A stretch of DNA of 64,000 bases, taken from the NCBI GenBank assembly GCA_030549205.1, contig JAUKTV010000009.1:248001-312000 (forward strand), in the 5' to 3' direction. A program made the translations under genes and the position numbers. Shown here piece after piece: positions 23,397 through 35,142 of this stretch (its first letter is position 1; the number at the start of each line of letters is the position of its first letter). This DNA is from Apiosordaria backusii (Eukaryota; Ascomycota; Sordariomycetes; Sordariales; Lasiosphaeriaceae). Under the pieces are notes generated by a model. It was not told the DNA's origin and searched no databases. It worked only from the letters and a program-made list of their open reading frames with translations.

Positions 23397-26300
23397 GGTG
23401 CCGCAGTGGATTGATTTAGTTGGCGATGCTATGTGTAGTCGTTATGGTGATGTCACGGCGGCACCAGAAAGGTCTCCATCCGCAGACGCGTTGCCAAAAA
23501 TTGGAGACGCGCATCGGACGCGGCTGGCCGTTGAGTGGTTGCACCCGCTGCGGATTCACCTGATCAGCACGTGGCCTGTGCTTAACCCCGCGCTTTTCCA
23601 GCTTTTCCTCAAAACTCCGTCAGCCGTCCCCCGGAATGTGCAGGGATCCTCCCGGACTGACTTTTTTTGAACCTCCCTCTAGCGGAGGCGGGAAGACATT
23701 ACGGCATCACCTGGCTCTCGTGGCTCTGGATTGTCGATTCGAAGGAAGTGTTTCTCTTGCTCTTGAGCTCTGAAAATCTATTGGTGCTGCGGCCGATATT
23801 AGGTAGGCATCGGACCCAAACTTCATGGTTGCAGTCAACAACACCCAAGACTTACACAGTATGCAAAGAGGCCCAGACATTTGCTAGGACCTCAGGTGCC
23901 ACCGGCGAACGGTGCCGTCCCGCCTACGGTTCCCTACTTTGTCCTTGTGCCGTAACACCGTCGCCGTTTGGGAATAGTTCCTATGGCCAGACGAATCGCC
24001 AGACACACCAATGCAACTTGACTTCCTGGGTCGCTTTGATTTGCATGTGCGGTTAATAATGGAATTCATCTCTAATGTCTTTGCGTTTCCGGGCACCTGG
24101 GAACCCTTCTTTCCCTTGAAGTGATATCGTGTGTTTGATATCGACGCCTCTCAGGCGCTCAAGAAATCAGTCGATCAACGGGATGGCAAGTTGCTTGATG
24201 GGGTGCCAGTGCACCTTCCCGCCGTCACAATATTGCTATGCTTGCCTCAGACTTGTCTGCACGTCATTGGCTTCGAGAGACAGTCGTGCCGTAGCCCGTA
24301 ACACCTTACCGCATCCATGATCCATCCATGATCCGTCGAGATATCAGGCCGCGTGTGGCCTCAGGTCTCCAGCACCTCTCCACAAAATGGATGCTTGCTT
24401 TTTATCCGCACGCGATGGACTCGGTGATAGCCACATACACATGGTACGGAGTCCGGAGTACGGCGCACACGATAAACTGACAGCTGCAGAAAGCTAGTAA
24501 TAGCCTCGGTCGTATGCCCGGCACTCGTCGCGCCCTTCACGCGCCTCACCGGGCCTGGAGGGGATCAGCTCACCAGCGGAAAAAGTCTTTTTGAAACGCT
24601 AGAAGGCACGGGTAGAAACGTCTGCTGAGCAAAACGGCTGAGCCGACCCAAACGTTCGTCACCCAGCCTTCACCCTTTTAGCCTGAATGAAAAGCCAAGC
24701 CGGGAGAAGTTGCGAGGCAAGCGTTAGCTCGATCCCTGAGCAACAACGGGGGAGCCGCACCAAGAGACAAGGACCACTTCCAGTCCCTGTCGCTTGCGAA
24801 ACCCCAGAACGCCCAGCTGGAGATGCCGTGTGGGCGTCACCAGCCGGAGGACATCTTCGTTCTTGCGCAAGCGCCTAGCCCAACAACCACTAGTGCTGTT
24901 GGAGTGGCATATCGGAACGGCGCTGCTAACTGCTCTCAGATGTTTGCTTTTTCGCAAGCCTAAAATCACCGCCAAAAGCACGATGAAGACCGAGCAGAAA
25001 GCGGGGACCCCCGGATTCATACTCCACGGAAACACGGGGAGACTTCCTACCAGCCAATCATCAGACTCAGACGACAGTTTGACGGCTCACTACCCCACTG
25101 GCTGCTGTCACCGTCGGAGACCTGTCCAAACATCACCATCATGTGCTTCGGCGGCGTGGGCGTGCCACTCCGGCTTCCCTTGAGAGCTGTCTCCTCCGAC
25201 TGGTTACCAGCTCTGCCCGCATTTGTCCTCCGCAGTTCTAGAGAATCAACAACAAACTTGGCATCGGCCGCCTGACACACCCATCGGCTGGCACTTGCCC
25301 GGCACATCTTGATGAGTCGTCTAACGGAGCGGAGAGCAACACATGTGGATGTTTCCAGACGTCGGGTTTGCGCCCAGCTTCTGCCAGCTCAAGCGAGGCG
25401 CGATTCGGGGAGCCAGTTCATATCGGTACGCATGGCCATACCATTGCAGTCGGTATGCACCTCATATACACTACACTACCTGCCGCCGTGACATTCTGGG
25501 GCCACCCAGAGAGCTCCCGACTTTGGCAAATACTGCCTAATTGAGAAAGGAGCACAACCCTGGCTCTCGTGGATCAACGATTCGTCTCATACCCGCTGCT
25601 AACCAAGGCTATCTCTGGGCGTGGACGGAGTATCCGTTGGTGATGGAATATAGAGAATTTTTGATCCCCCCAGATGGTCGCCATCCTTACAATTTCACAC
25701 TCACACTAGGAATCATCGCCAGACGTTGAGACGTTAGTGAGTGTTGGCCAAATCAAGCTCAGGCGCGCCACATCTCAGCGCCAACATGCAGCGCGATCTC
25801 GTTGTCGGTCCGCTTCCACCGGCTCTGCATAGGTTGCTGAAAGTGGCGCCGGCAGCCTGCTCCCATTCGCCCAAGCTGCTCGGTTGGCTGGACGCTGACA
25901 AGGAGCCCACGCGAAAACCGGTCCGATCCCCAAGACGGGCAAGCAGACGAACTTGCCCCCCAAGGGGTTCCATCGAGACCCATGTCTGCCAAGTCTCGGC
26001 AAGGAAGAAAGTGCGGGTCCCCACAGATTCTTGTCTGAACCGTACCATGGCGTGGAGAAAGGAGGGGCCAAGCTGGGGAGAAGTGGTCAAAGTTGGGGAA
26101 AGATTGGAGAGGCCTGGTGATCAACTCGACTCCACGATGCTTTGGTGCCATCGCTCCATGTCTTTGCAGACTCTCTGGGGTACGGGGAAGAGCGGGCTGG
26201 GGAGACCTGGGGTCCCCAGAATAGTTTTTGTCAAGAAAACAAGAGAGTTTTTTCACACCGGTCAAACTGCCTGGGTCTCGAAGCTGTGATGTGCGAATAA

Positions 26301-26917
26301 CGCTCACTTCGAGATGGCATATTAGCCTCATTAACAAGCAGCCCGTCTTCGGCCGGGCAGGCGGGAACTGGCGAGACCAACGGGGACTTTAGAGAGCCCA
26401 TCATCAATCTGTTGCCGTCCTGTCCCGTACCGACGAGCTGTACGAGCTGTATCGGCGTGCATGCGAGCCCCATCCAGACGTGCCTGGACTAAAAGGAAGG
26501 CACACTAGCTATTTGCAGGAGTGGAGGATTCACCGTACGGGTAGCGGTTCTAGGGTGAGGTTGTGGGCACAGGGGACACAGTTGGCTAAGCTTCTCTGGT
26601 GTCTGGATGTCCCACACCTCCCCCCATGATGCCTGCCCGACCCCGGTTGCCCTTGTTGAACGCCTGGCCGGTCCGTCTGCCCGTCTTGGTCTCCACGACC
26701 ATTCCGTTACCCAGGGTAGGTTTCTTGTTCCTGGCAAGATGTCTTTATAATCCCCCATCCCATCCTCGATTTTGCGTTCCTGACAATCCCACCCTTTTAG
26801 GATCCAAGGAGCCGGGTCAGCTGTGTCGCCAAACATCTTTCTTGAGAGCCATTCAATTGCTGCCTCTCTCGTACCTCACAGCCCATTGTCAAGCTTACAC
26901 ACCAAAAATCCATCAAC
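23397..26917. promoter_or_regulatory. 3.5-kb intergenic region upstream of the sugar permease
   Basis: No gene recognised. The right half is likely the promoter of the permease that starts at 26918. Five CTGGGG hexamers (fungal CreA/CRE-1 sites, SYGGRG) lie at 26073, 26175, 26197, 26207 and, inverted, 26214. A TTATAA element (about 26745) precedes a CT-rich start region. The left end holds the MSH3 promoter. Confidence 0.5.
26073..26219. promoter_or_regulatory. cluster of CreA/CRE-1-type sites
   Basis: Five CTGGGG motifs in 147 bp, four of them within 45 bp and two arranged as an inverted pair with one base between (26207-26219). They lie about 700-840 bp upstream of the permease start. CreA-type repressors bind SYGGRG and prefer closely spaced pairs, so glucose repression of the permease is a reasonable inference. 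Confidence 0.5.
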
Positions 26918-28680
26918 ATGGGCATCTTCGACAAGAAGCCCCAAGCTGGTGCGACTGAGGTCGCCCAGGAGGAGGCTCCTCAGTTTGAGAGAGTCGACTG
27001 GCGCAAGGACCCAGGTCTTCGCAAGCTCTACTTCTTCGCCATCATTCTTTGCGTTGCCTCCGCTACCACCGGTTACGATGGGTATGTTTTGCAACGGGAC
27101 GGGACATGGCGGTGCTGGGAACATTTCACTAACATGGCATCTCCACAGTATGCTTTTCAACGCCGTCCAGAACATGAAGCAGTGGGACAACTACTTCGGT
27201 CAGCCCAGAGGCTCCATTTTGGGTCTCGTCGGTGCCCTCTACCAGATTGGTTCCTTGGTCTCTATCCCTATTGTGTAAGTCAAGAATGGATACAATTATG
27301 ACGGCAAGCGTTAGACGCTAACACGGCCGTGTTCTACAGCCCTCTCCTCGCCGATAACTTCGGTCGCAAGCTCCCCATTGCCATTGGCTGCGTCATCATG
27401 ATTGTCGGTGCCGTTATCCAGGGTTCTTGCAAGGACCTCAACACCTTCATGGGTGGCCGTGTCCTCCTCGGTTTCGGCAACTCCCTCGCTCAGATCTCGT
27501 CCCCCATGCTTCTCACCGAAATCTGCCATCCCCAGCATCGTGGCCGTCTTACCGCCGTCTACAACTGCCTGTGGAACGTCGGTGCTTTGATCGTCTCCTG
27601 GCTCGCCTTCGGTACCGCGTTCGTCCCCACTGAGTGGTCGTGGCGTGTTCCCGCCCTTCTCCAGGCTCTCCCCTCGATCATCCAGCTTGCCTTCATCTAC
27701 TGGGTCCCCGAGTCCCCCCGTTTCCTCATCGCCAAGGACAAGCACGACCAGGCTCTTGCCATGCTTGCCAAGTACCACGCCAACGGCAACGAGCAGCACC
27801 CTACCGTCCAGTTCGAGTACCAGGAGATCAAGGAGACCATCCGCCTCGAGTACGAGGCCAAGAGCAACAGCAGCTACGCTGACTTCTTCCGCACCAAGGG
27901 CAACCGTTACCGCTTTGCCGTTCTCATCTCCCTCGGTATCTTTTCCCAGTGGTCTGGTAACGCTATCATTTCCAACTACTCCTCCAAGCTCTACGACTCT
28001 GCCGGTGTCACCGACCAGACCGCCAAGCTTGGCCTCGGTGCCGGTCAGACTTGCCTTGCCCTCATTGTTTCCCTCACCATGGCCATGCTTGTCGACAAGG
28101 TTGGCCGTCGCCCCATGTTCCTCGCCTCCACCGGCGGCATGTTCGGTACCTTCATTTGCTGGACCATCGCCTCCGCTCTCTGGGATACTAAGCAGTCTCC
28201 TGGTGCTGACAAGGCCATGATCTTCTTCATCTGGGTCTTTGGTATCATGTACTCGCTCGCCTGGTCCGGTCTCCTTGTCGGCTACGCCATTGAGATCTTG
28301 CCCTACAAGCTCCGTGCCAAGGGTCTCATGGTCATGAACTTGTCCGTTCAGTGCGCCCTTACCCTCAACATCTATGCCAACCCTGTTGCCTTTGATTTCT
28401 TCGGCCCCACCAACAGCACCTGGAAGCTCTACCTCATCTACACCGTGAGTACTCCCGAGATGATTCTGACTTGTTCCCCGAAACACGACGCTAACAATTT
28501 AATTTACAGTGCTGGATCTTCCTCGAGCTCACCTTCGTCTACTTCATGTACGTCGAGACCAAGGGCCCCACCCTCGAGGAGCTCGCCAAGATCATCGATG
28601 GCGACGAGGCCGAGGTTGCCCGCGTCGACCTCAACCAGGTCGAGAAGGAGGCCCAGATCAGCGAGGAGAAGTCTGCCTAA
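26918..28680 (+). CDS. MFS sugar permease, cellodextrin transporter CDT-2-like
   Basis: Four exons, 26918-27081, 27149-27274, 27340-28444 and 28510-28680, 521 aa. Introns are 65-67 bp, GT-AG, with clean phases. Twelve hydrophobic segments and sugar-porter signatures are visible: TTGYDG in TM1, DNFGRKLP, GGRVLLGFG, PESPRFL, DKVGRRPMF and VETKGPTLEEL. The N-terminus (MGIFDKKP..., EEAPQFERVDWRKDPGLRKLYF) and SQWSGNAIISNYSSKLYDSAG closely recall Neurospora CDT-2, a plasma-membrane cellodextrin/xylodextrin transporter; this rests on memory of the sequence, not a search. A lactose or hexose permease of the same subfamily is the alternative. Codons are strongly C-ending throughout, so it is probably highly expressed. 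The long promoter with clustered CTGGGG sites suggests carbon-source control. Confidence 0.88.
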
Positions 28681-31589
28681 GTTTCTCACTCGTAGCGATG
28701 TGTGTTGTTGTTTTGCGAAGCGACTTGTTTGAGTTGTGTTTTGCGCGATTTTGATCTGGGATCCTATCTTTTCCGACAACGCGGTTGCTTTTTTTCGGCA
28801 GCATTCTACCAAGCGAGAGGAACGATACCTTTTCTTTCGGGACGGGTAACTCGCGCGAGTTACTTACCCGGCCGTTGGGACTGCTACAAGGGCAATGCGC
28901 GCGGGATGGGATGAAGAACTTATGAATCACGCTTCTTTGGTTAAATTTGTGTTGCGCGATGAAAATGAGTTGCATAGCGGTGGCTTTGTTATTAATATGC
29001 CTGTGATGGATAATCTATTTTCTACTATATACCCCTGAATACAAAACCACCCATTTCTTTTGAATGGATTGGATACTATACACTATTTTGGTTTTCGGAT
29101 CGCGATCAGATGTGCCTTGTGTATAGTGCCGGGAAGTTGGGCTTTGCCGATATAAATGCCGCGTTTGAATTCATCCAAGGTGAGGAAGGAGGTTTCACAA
29201 TGGTGATGGCTTCATCTTCAAACATATTTTCGTCATTTTTTGTCTGAAGACGTCTATGCCGTGCGGTTTATCCACGGTGAGGGAAGTGTGAGGTGTGTCG
29301 TGATGGCTTCACCTTGCTGCCAGAAATGGATAATGGAGGCAGATGGAACTTTTGCATGAACATGTTGATTGGACCTCATCACCGGTCATCACGAACACCT
29401 CTCTTAGGACAGGGTCACCGGCGATGGTCCCGGTGGTTACTCTGGTTCTCGCTTCATGTCTTGATATTCTTCCCATCCGCCCGGTTCACTGGAAGCCATT
29501 CCGCGCTTGGCCCTGCTTGTTGGTTGGGAACACTAGATCTGTTCCGTCAACTCGGGTCTAGTTCTGATCACCAATCGTGAAGGGATTCCTTCTCAGGCAT
29601 CTTTGCAGAAACCTCGCGTGGGTTCACGGACCAGTCTCTCCAGAAGGACCATTCTTCGCCACCAAAGCTGAGAGAACTTGTTGAACGAGACCGAGGATGG
29701 AGGGATCGCTACCACTGCCTGACAAAGCCTAGATCTCACAGAAGGAAACACCAAGGTAGGATATTGTGGCAAAGACACAGCACTAGACTAGCCTAGACAA
29801 CAACACAAAGGACATCACGAGGCGAGATGAGCACAAGACAAGAAGTTCTAGAAGCGAAATGGGAAGATCACATTGGATGAGAACCCAAGAGGTTACAATC
29901 CGCCACATCACGTCCCCTCATCCATCCACTGATCTTATTCCCATTGATACCACCGTACCAAAGATTGGACGGCAAGGCTCCCCCCAACGAGGGGACGATC
30001 TGCTTCCCAACTCGAGCAATTGATCGATAAAACAAACAACTTTCCTATTACCCGCTTCCCTCCCCGAGGTCCCCCCACCTTTCCTTTGCTCAGTACCGAT
30101 ACACTCCCCCCAAGTAGCCTCTACCAGTCCTGCACGTCAACCTTTTCACCCGTACCGCAGGAAGGCACTAAGGCATAATACCCGGCCAGGCAAAAAGCCA
30201 AAATCCTAGGAACAGCCCTCTTGGCTCCACCTTGCGAGATGTACCGGATACTTCCACCTTGGGGAACTCTCCGTACAAAATACCCGTCCTCCCCCTCCCC
30301 CACCTCCCTCTCGCAAACCACACCCCCTTTCTACCAGCCCCGACTCCTTTCGGGATGATCCCAGGAGTCTAGATTGACCCCTTCCACACCACCCTGATAT
30401 CCACCGCAGATGTACACGCGTGGTAATATACAGCAATGTTGCAGGTGGGCGTACATACGTATGTAGTGTACATTACCCTTTTTATGCAAAGCCTGCAGAA
30501 GCTACTGCACAGAACTTCCCTTCGCTTCGCCCATTGTCGCCTTTCTACCTTTCTAGACATTCCACGAGGGGACATCGCTCGACCCAGATAAATTTGACGA
30601 ACGCTCTTCAAGTCCCAAGTTAGGTACCACTGCTTTTGCCTAGAACGTAGTCAGCGTATCCGTTGGAGCCCAGTAATCAAAAGAATCCCGGTTTGCCGCC
30701 GCTCTTGCATATCAGACACCACAGTTCCAGTCCCACCCTCCGTTCATAATCCTTCCGTACTACTCCGTACCGAAAAACGGTGGTGTACAATCTCCATCTG
30801 AGGTACATACGCAATACGGTAAGGAATAATAAAGGAGCCGTGCCGTGAACCGTGATATCAGATCAGATCGCACCGAGAGTTTGGCCGCGCTTATTGTCTG
30901 CTATCATATCACAGTTAAGATAGAATACACGTTTTGGAACACCTGCAGGAGAGATAATATATATACATGCGGTGATAGACATGCGACGGAGATCTCAAAG
31001 CAACTCTACACACCAAAACCTCTCAACCATAGGATGAGGAATTCAAAGATAACGCTCTCGTCATCCGAGTCATATATGGGAATAAAAAGGGGATAGACAG
31101 CTGCGGTATTAACTTGTATTCGAAACTTCCATCCCGTTACACCTAGCAGATTCATGAAGAGCAAACCAGTTCGTCTCATCTGTTCTATTTGTGTTGTTGA
31201 TAAATGAACGATAGACGCGCACCAATCAAATGAAACAACAGTATAAAGCATAAACTTCTAGAATGCGTCCGCGGCATACCTTTTCATTTCACTCCAACAT
31301 TTCAGGAAACTAAATTATTATTTCAATTGCCTCTCTGTCAATCAACGAGATGATTTTGGTGCGCACAATGCACCCATTGCCTTCAGCAAACTGGAAAAGG
31401 GGCCCCCTTTCTTGCACAAAACAAGCCAAGCCAAGCCAACCAAAGAGACACGGTACTGTACAATAAAAGCCATATCAATCATTCTATTCCATGCCTTTCC
31501 CACCTGAAACATCCAAAAGCAAACCATCACACACACTGAACTTTTACAATTGAAGCAAAAAGATACCAGGAATAAAAAGCCAAAAAATA
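28681..31589. other. intergenic, no gene seen
   Basis: About 2.9 kb. The first 250 bp form the permease 3' untranslated region. Short open frames occur on both strands without motifs. An AT-rich segment with TATATATA lies near 30957-30964, but no gene could be attached to it. Confidence 0.5.
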
Positions 31590-31707
31590 TGATGAGAGTG
31601 GGATTCGAACCCACGCCCCTTTCGAGACCAGGAAGATACTTCAGAGGAAGAATCGGAAATTCAGGTGGGCCTGAACCTGGCGCCTTAGACCGCTCGGCCA
31701 TCTCACC
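31590..31707 (-). tRNA. tRNA-Leu (anticodon CAG) with 36-nt intron
   Basis: Read on the minus strand: acceptor GGTGAGA pairs with TCTCATC (discriminator A), D arm GCCGAGCGGTCTAAGGC, anticodon stem CCAGG/CCTGG with loop TTCAGG-intron-T, long variable arm TCTCGAAAGGGGC, and T arm GTGGG-TTCGAAT-CCCAC. The intron (31634-31669) begins CCCACCTGAA, whose CCTGAA complements the anticodon loop TTCAGG, the usual pairing in spliced nuclear tRNAs. Mature length is 82 nt, normal for a class II tRNA. Confidence 0.93.
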
Positions 31708-32187
31708 GTTTTTCTTTGATGCTTTGGCCCATTGAAATCTGTAAACACATAACCTGCATCCACCCCCCCACCACATGTTAATGTAACATTTCAGGGGAAG
31801 CACACAACACCATAAAGCATGCTACCATATTTTGTGTTGTACGGCTCAAATACATGCAAAAGCCTTTACTATCTACAGTATCAATATCTTCTAAACCGGG
31901 CTATACCACCACCCATCAATCCCAACTAACCAAACCACTTAACCTAACCTACCTCACCTCATCAGCGAAACCCCCATCCCAATCCCATCCCCGCCCCCCT
32001 AAAACCCCTCCTCATACCCTCCCTATGATCCCCCCCATCCAACCTAAAACTCCTCCTCCTATTATTATCCCTAACACTCTCTCTCACATCCCTCCCATCT
32101 CTTTTACTCTCCCCCATCCCCCCCTTCCCCTCCCGTCCCAACAACAACCCATCCATCCCCCTAATACTCCTCCTCCTACTCTCCCTC
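31708..32187. other. possible alternative C-terminus of the next gene
   Basis: On the minus strand a frame different from the annotated one stays open from about 32262 to 31962 and reads MEKRRRDVQVERES..., basic and Arg-rich with G-ending codons like other gene ends in this window. It may be the true end of the large disordered protein if the frame changes near 32250-32310. Otherwise this is its 3' untranslated region. Confidence 0.35.
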
Positions 32188-35142
32188 TCAACCTGCACAT
32201 CCCTCCTCCTCTTCTCCATCGGCCCCATCTGACCCATTTGACCCATCCCCATCCCCATAGGTCCCAGCTAACCCCGACGGCCCCCGTCGCCTGGTACTCA
32301 TCCTCTGCCCATTCCCATTCCCATCCCCCCCACCAGGTTCACCAGCACCCGACATAGAATGATTCCCACCCAAAAACTCAAAAGTCCTCAAATCCGCCAA
32401 AAACCTCCTCAGCCTCAACCCCGTCTCCCGCTGAATCAACCCGTCAAACTCCGCATCCGCCGACGCAGCACAAATAATCTTCAACCCCTTCAGCACATCT
32501 CTATCCGAAATATCCCTGTCATCTTCTACCACCATCGCCATCGGCATCATCATCCCAGGTCCTGCTCCCACTCCCCCCATCCCCCCAAATTGACGACTGT
32601 TGGCTCCTCCCCGTCTGGGTATCATATTCTGTCCCTGTCCCTGCCCCTGGCCCTGCTGTCCCCTCAATGACTCCCTCTCGCCGCGATCGCCACGAGGTTT
32701 TCGATACCCCCCCGGAGGTGGCATTGGCAAAGGGGGCGGCATCATGCCCGGTATATACTGCTGCTGCGGCTGTAACGGTTTAGGAGCATTCCGTTCGTTT
32801 TCGGCATCAACCCGTTCCCTCCTCATAGCAGCCGCCTTTTGCAGCCGCCGGCTCGGCGAAGGTGGCTTATTCCCACTTCCCGAAGACGAAACCCGTTTTT
32901 TATTATCTGCTGGACAAGATAACGAGCCGAGAGAGGTTCGCTTGCTGACTTCCATTGCATCTAACTTCCTGACTACATCGTCGAGGGCCTCCTTAAACGA
33001 GGACGGGGTGCCGAGGGGGTGGTGTCCCCACGTTTTGGGGAGGACAAGTTCAGGTTTGTTGCTGGTGGAGGTGGAGGAGGAGGTGGTGGTCTTATTGTTG
33101 GTGACGGTGGCGCTAGTAGTGGCGGTGTTGTTGATAACGCTTCGTTTGACACCAAACGGTGTTTTTCCCTGCGCTGGCGTGGCGGCGGTAACTCTGTTTT
33201 CTTTCGTGGCTAATCCTGCTGTTGTTGTTGGTGTTGTTGCCTTGACAGCCCCGGATGCTGTAACTGGTTTGTTCACAGTAGAAACATGCTGCTGATTTAT
33301 GCTCGGTTTCTGACTCAGTATATTCTGCTCCTTCTTCTCTGGCGATGGTTCCTTCTCCTCGACGATAGTAGCTGGTGGCTGTCTGGTAGTGGTGGCAATA
33401 GCCGCAGGTGCCCAGCTTGTCTTGTTAGGCAGTGCAATCCCGTGTCTTGCCTGTGATGACGATCGCGATGGCGGTAAAGCGGGCAATGATTTCTCGTCTT
33501 TGACCGGTCCTCTGTCCACCTCTTTCCCCTTTGCGGATTTCGACGCCGAGGAGCTGGCTTCTGTGCCGTTTTGCGCTTGGTCTGAAAGCGGCAGCAGCGG
33601 CTCTCTCTCCGTCCCTGCACTCGATGCAAGCTTCTGGTATTCTCTCGGCTTCTCACAACTTTGCAATTCTGCGACGGTTTCTATGAAGATGTCAGTACCC
33701 ACCGTACAGAAGGGTAACGCGAACCAGTTACCTTGAGTAGTTTTGGAGCTCGATGGCTGAGGTGACCGCGGCGTAATAGGCAAAGGCTTGTTGGCCAGAA
33801 AGACAGTCGAGGGACGCAGCCTGATGACCTTCTTCTTCACCGCGGCAAGCTTGACCGGCTCAATGAATGTGCTAGATGACGCCGATGAGATTTTCTGATT
33901 CGGCGAGCTGACTGCCTCAGCAGGCGTTTTCTCGGCAGCTTTGTCTTCTTGGATCTCCGGAGTTTCATCAGCAACCGACAGAGTCATAGGATCGCGTCTT
34001 GGCTTGTGAATTACGGTGCCGGAACTAGACTCTTTGGTGCCCGAAGATGAAGCCCCTGGAGCAGGGTCATTGCTTCCAAGTGGCTTGCCATGGCTGTCTC
34101 CTGGTTTGCTCTGAGGCGGATGACGCCGTCCTTTTTTCTCCGGTGCTTTTTGTTCCACAGAAGTAACTGCAAGCCCAGCCTCCTGAAACTGCTGCCGATA
34201 AGGAAGAAACTCCTGCACTGTTCGCACGGAAACATGTGTCTGTGTGGTTGTTGGTGTAGAGAGTGAAGCGGGGATTCTCTCGAAGGCCTGTGTCGACCTC
34301 GCAAACTCTTCCAGCTCTCTAGCAAACTTGTCAAGCGTTCGTTCAGAGGCTCTGGGCTCAGACTTTGGCTTGTTTGTTGTACCTGTTTCCGCCTTGGCAC
34401 CGGTAACTGGGGTTTTTGATAAGTTGGGAAGTTCTTTTTGGGGTACTGCTGTTGTAGTCGGTGCAGCTTCGGCGTCAGGGGGTACGAGTGCTGATAGCCG
34501 TCGCTGTTGAATTAGGCTTCTCCGAAGTGATCCCCTGTGTTCGGGGTTGACTGGAGCCGCAAGCTTATCGTTAACGGAAGGCTTGCGTCGATGGTGTGTC
34601 TTGGGAGATACTGAATAGCGAGGCTGTCCGGGGGGAGTCTGCGCTGGACGTCGTTTGATGCTGGGCTCTACTGTTCTGACGGCTTGCGTTTTCCCTTTAG
34701 TGTCCTCAATGACTTTGATGTGTTCTGTCTGTGGACCCTGTGTCTTATTCTTGGTGTCGGAATTTGATGATTGGGCAGGTGTTCCTGGTTGCGCAGCTCT
34801 GTGTCGGCCTTCGCCAATGTTCTTCTCAGCGCCATTCTTGACAATTCTTCGGACATCATCTTTCGGTGGCGGGCGTGGAGGCTTCGAGGGACTTCCAAAA
34901 CAACCGCCAGCATCTTCAGAGGAGGAGGGTGCCGGAGGAAGAGGACGGGATCTTGGAGTGCTGCCGCCTGGTTTGGTATCACCGGCTTTAAGCTGTCTCG
35001 ATGATCGTTTTGCCGCACCAGAAGTCCGACTGCCGGTAGAGTGTCTGAATGAGACGCGGACCTTGCTCCTCCGCTTCCGTCGTACAAGGGCACGTTGGGC
35101 ACGACGCAGCTTCTGAAGTGATTCGCTCAGAGGCTTTTGCAT
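32188..35142 (-). CDS. large disordered protein, unknown function
   Basis: Exons 35142-33732 and 33680-32188, about 967 aa. The 51-bp intron (GTAACT...TACTGAC...CATAG) is in frame, so reading through it would only add 17 residues. The product is mostly low complexity: Pro/Ser/Thr/Lys-rich with Asn/Thr runs (TTSSSTSTSNK), a Gln/Met/Pro-Gly block (GQGQGQGQN) and scattered basic clusters. One region looks folded and conserved: DISDRDVLKGLKIICAASAD and the following Leu/Arg helix to FEFLGGNH (about residues 870-925). No family recognised; a scaffold or nucleic-acid-associated role would be a guess. The ATG at 35142 is the first in frame, but the open frame extends about 100 bp upstream without an ATG to an AG acceptor-like site, so a further 5' exon is possible. 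A TATA-like CTATAAAC lies about 370 bp upstream. Confidence 0.7.
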   Translation of the reverse strand: MQKPLSESLQKLRRAQRALVRRKRRSKVRVSFRHSTGSRTSGAAKRSSRQLKAGDTKPGGSTPRSRPLPPAPSSSEDAGGCFGSPSKPPRPPPKDDVRRIVKNGAEKNIGEGRHRAAQPGTPAQSSNSDTKNKTQGPQTEHIKVIEDTKGKTQAVRTVEPSIKRRPAQTPPGQPRYSVSPKTHHRRKPSVNDKLAAPVNPEHRGSLRRSLIQQRRLSALVPPDAEAAPTTTAVPQKELPNLSKTPVTGAKAETGTTNKPKSEPRASERTLDKFARELEEFARSTQAFERIPASLSTPTTTQTHVSVRTVQEFLPYRQQFQEAGLAVTSVEQKAPEKKGRRHPPQSKPGDSHGKPLGSNDPAPGASSSGTKESSSGTVIHKPRRDPMTLSVADETPEIQEDKAAEKTPAEAVSSPNQKISSASSSTFIEPVKLAAVKKKVIRLRPSTVFLANKPLPITPRSPQPSSSKTTQGNWFALPFCTVGTDIFIETVAELQSCEKPREYQKLASSAGTEREPLLPLSDQAQNGTEASSSASKSAKGKEVDRGPVKDEKSLPALPPSRSSSQARHGIALPNKTSWAPAAIATTTRQPPATIVEEKEPSPEKKEQNILSQKPSINQQHVSTVNKPVTASGAVKATTPTTTAGLATKENRVTAATPAQGKTPFGVKRSVINNTATTSATVTNNKTTTSSSTSTSNKPELVLPKTWGHHPLGTPSSFKEALDDVVRKLDAMEVSKRTSLGSLSCPADNKKRVSSSGSGNKPPSPSRRLQKAAAMRRERVDAENERNAPKPLQPQQQYIPGMMPPPLPMPPPGGYRKPRGDRGERESLRGQQGQGQGQGQNMIPRRGGANSRQFGGMGGVGAGPGMMMPMAMVVEDDRDISDRDVLKGLKIICAASADAEFDGLIQRETGLRLRRFLADLRTFEFLGGNHSMSGAGEPGGGDGNGNGQRMSTRRRGPSGLAGTYGDGDGSNGSDGADGEEEEGCAG

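Noticed and set aside
27311..28486. 391-codon open frame on the minus strand inside the permease gene
   Set aside because: It is antisense to a clearly coding exon; its Gly/Glu/Val-rich text is the usual mirror of C-ending codons.
32600..33295. 231-codon plus-strand frame
   Set aside because: Opposite the low-complexity disordered-protein gene; no family features of its own.
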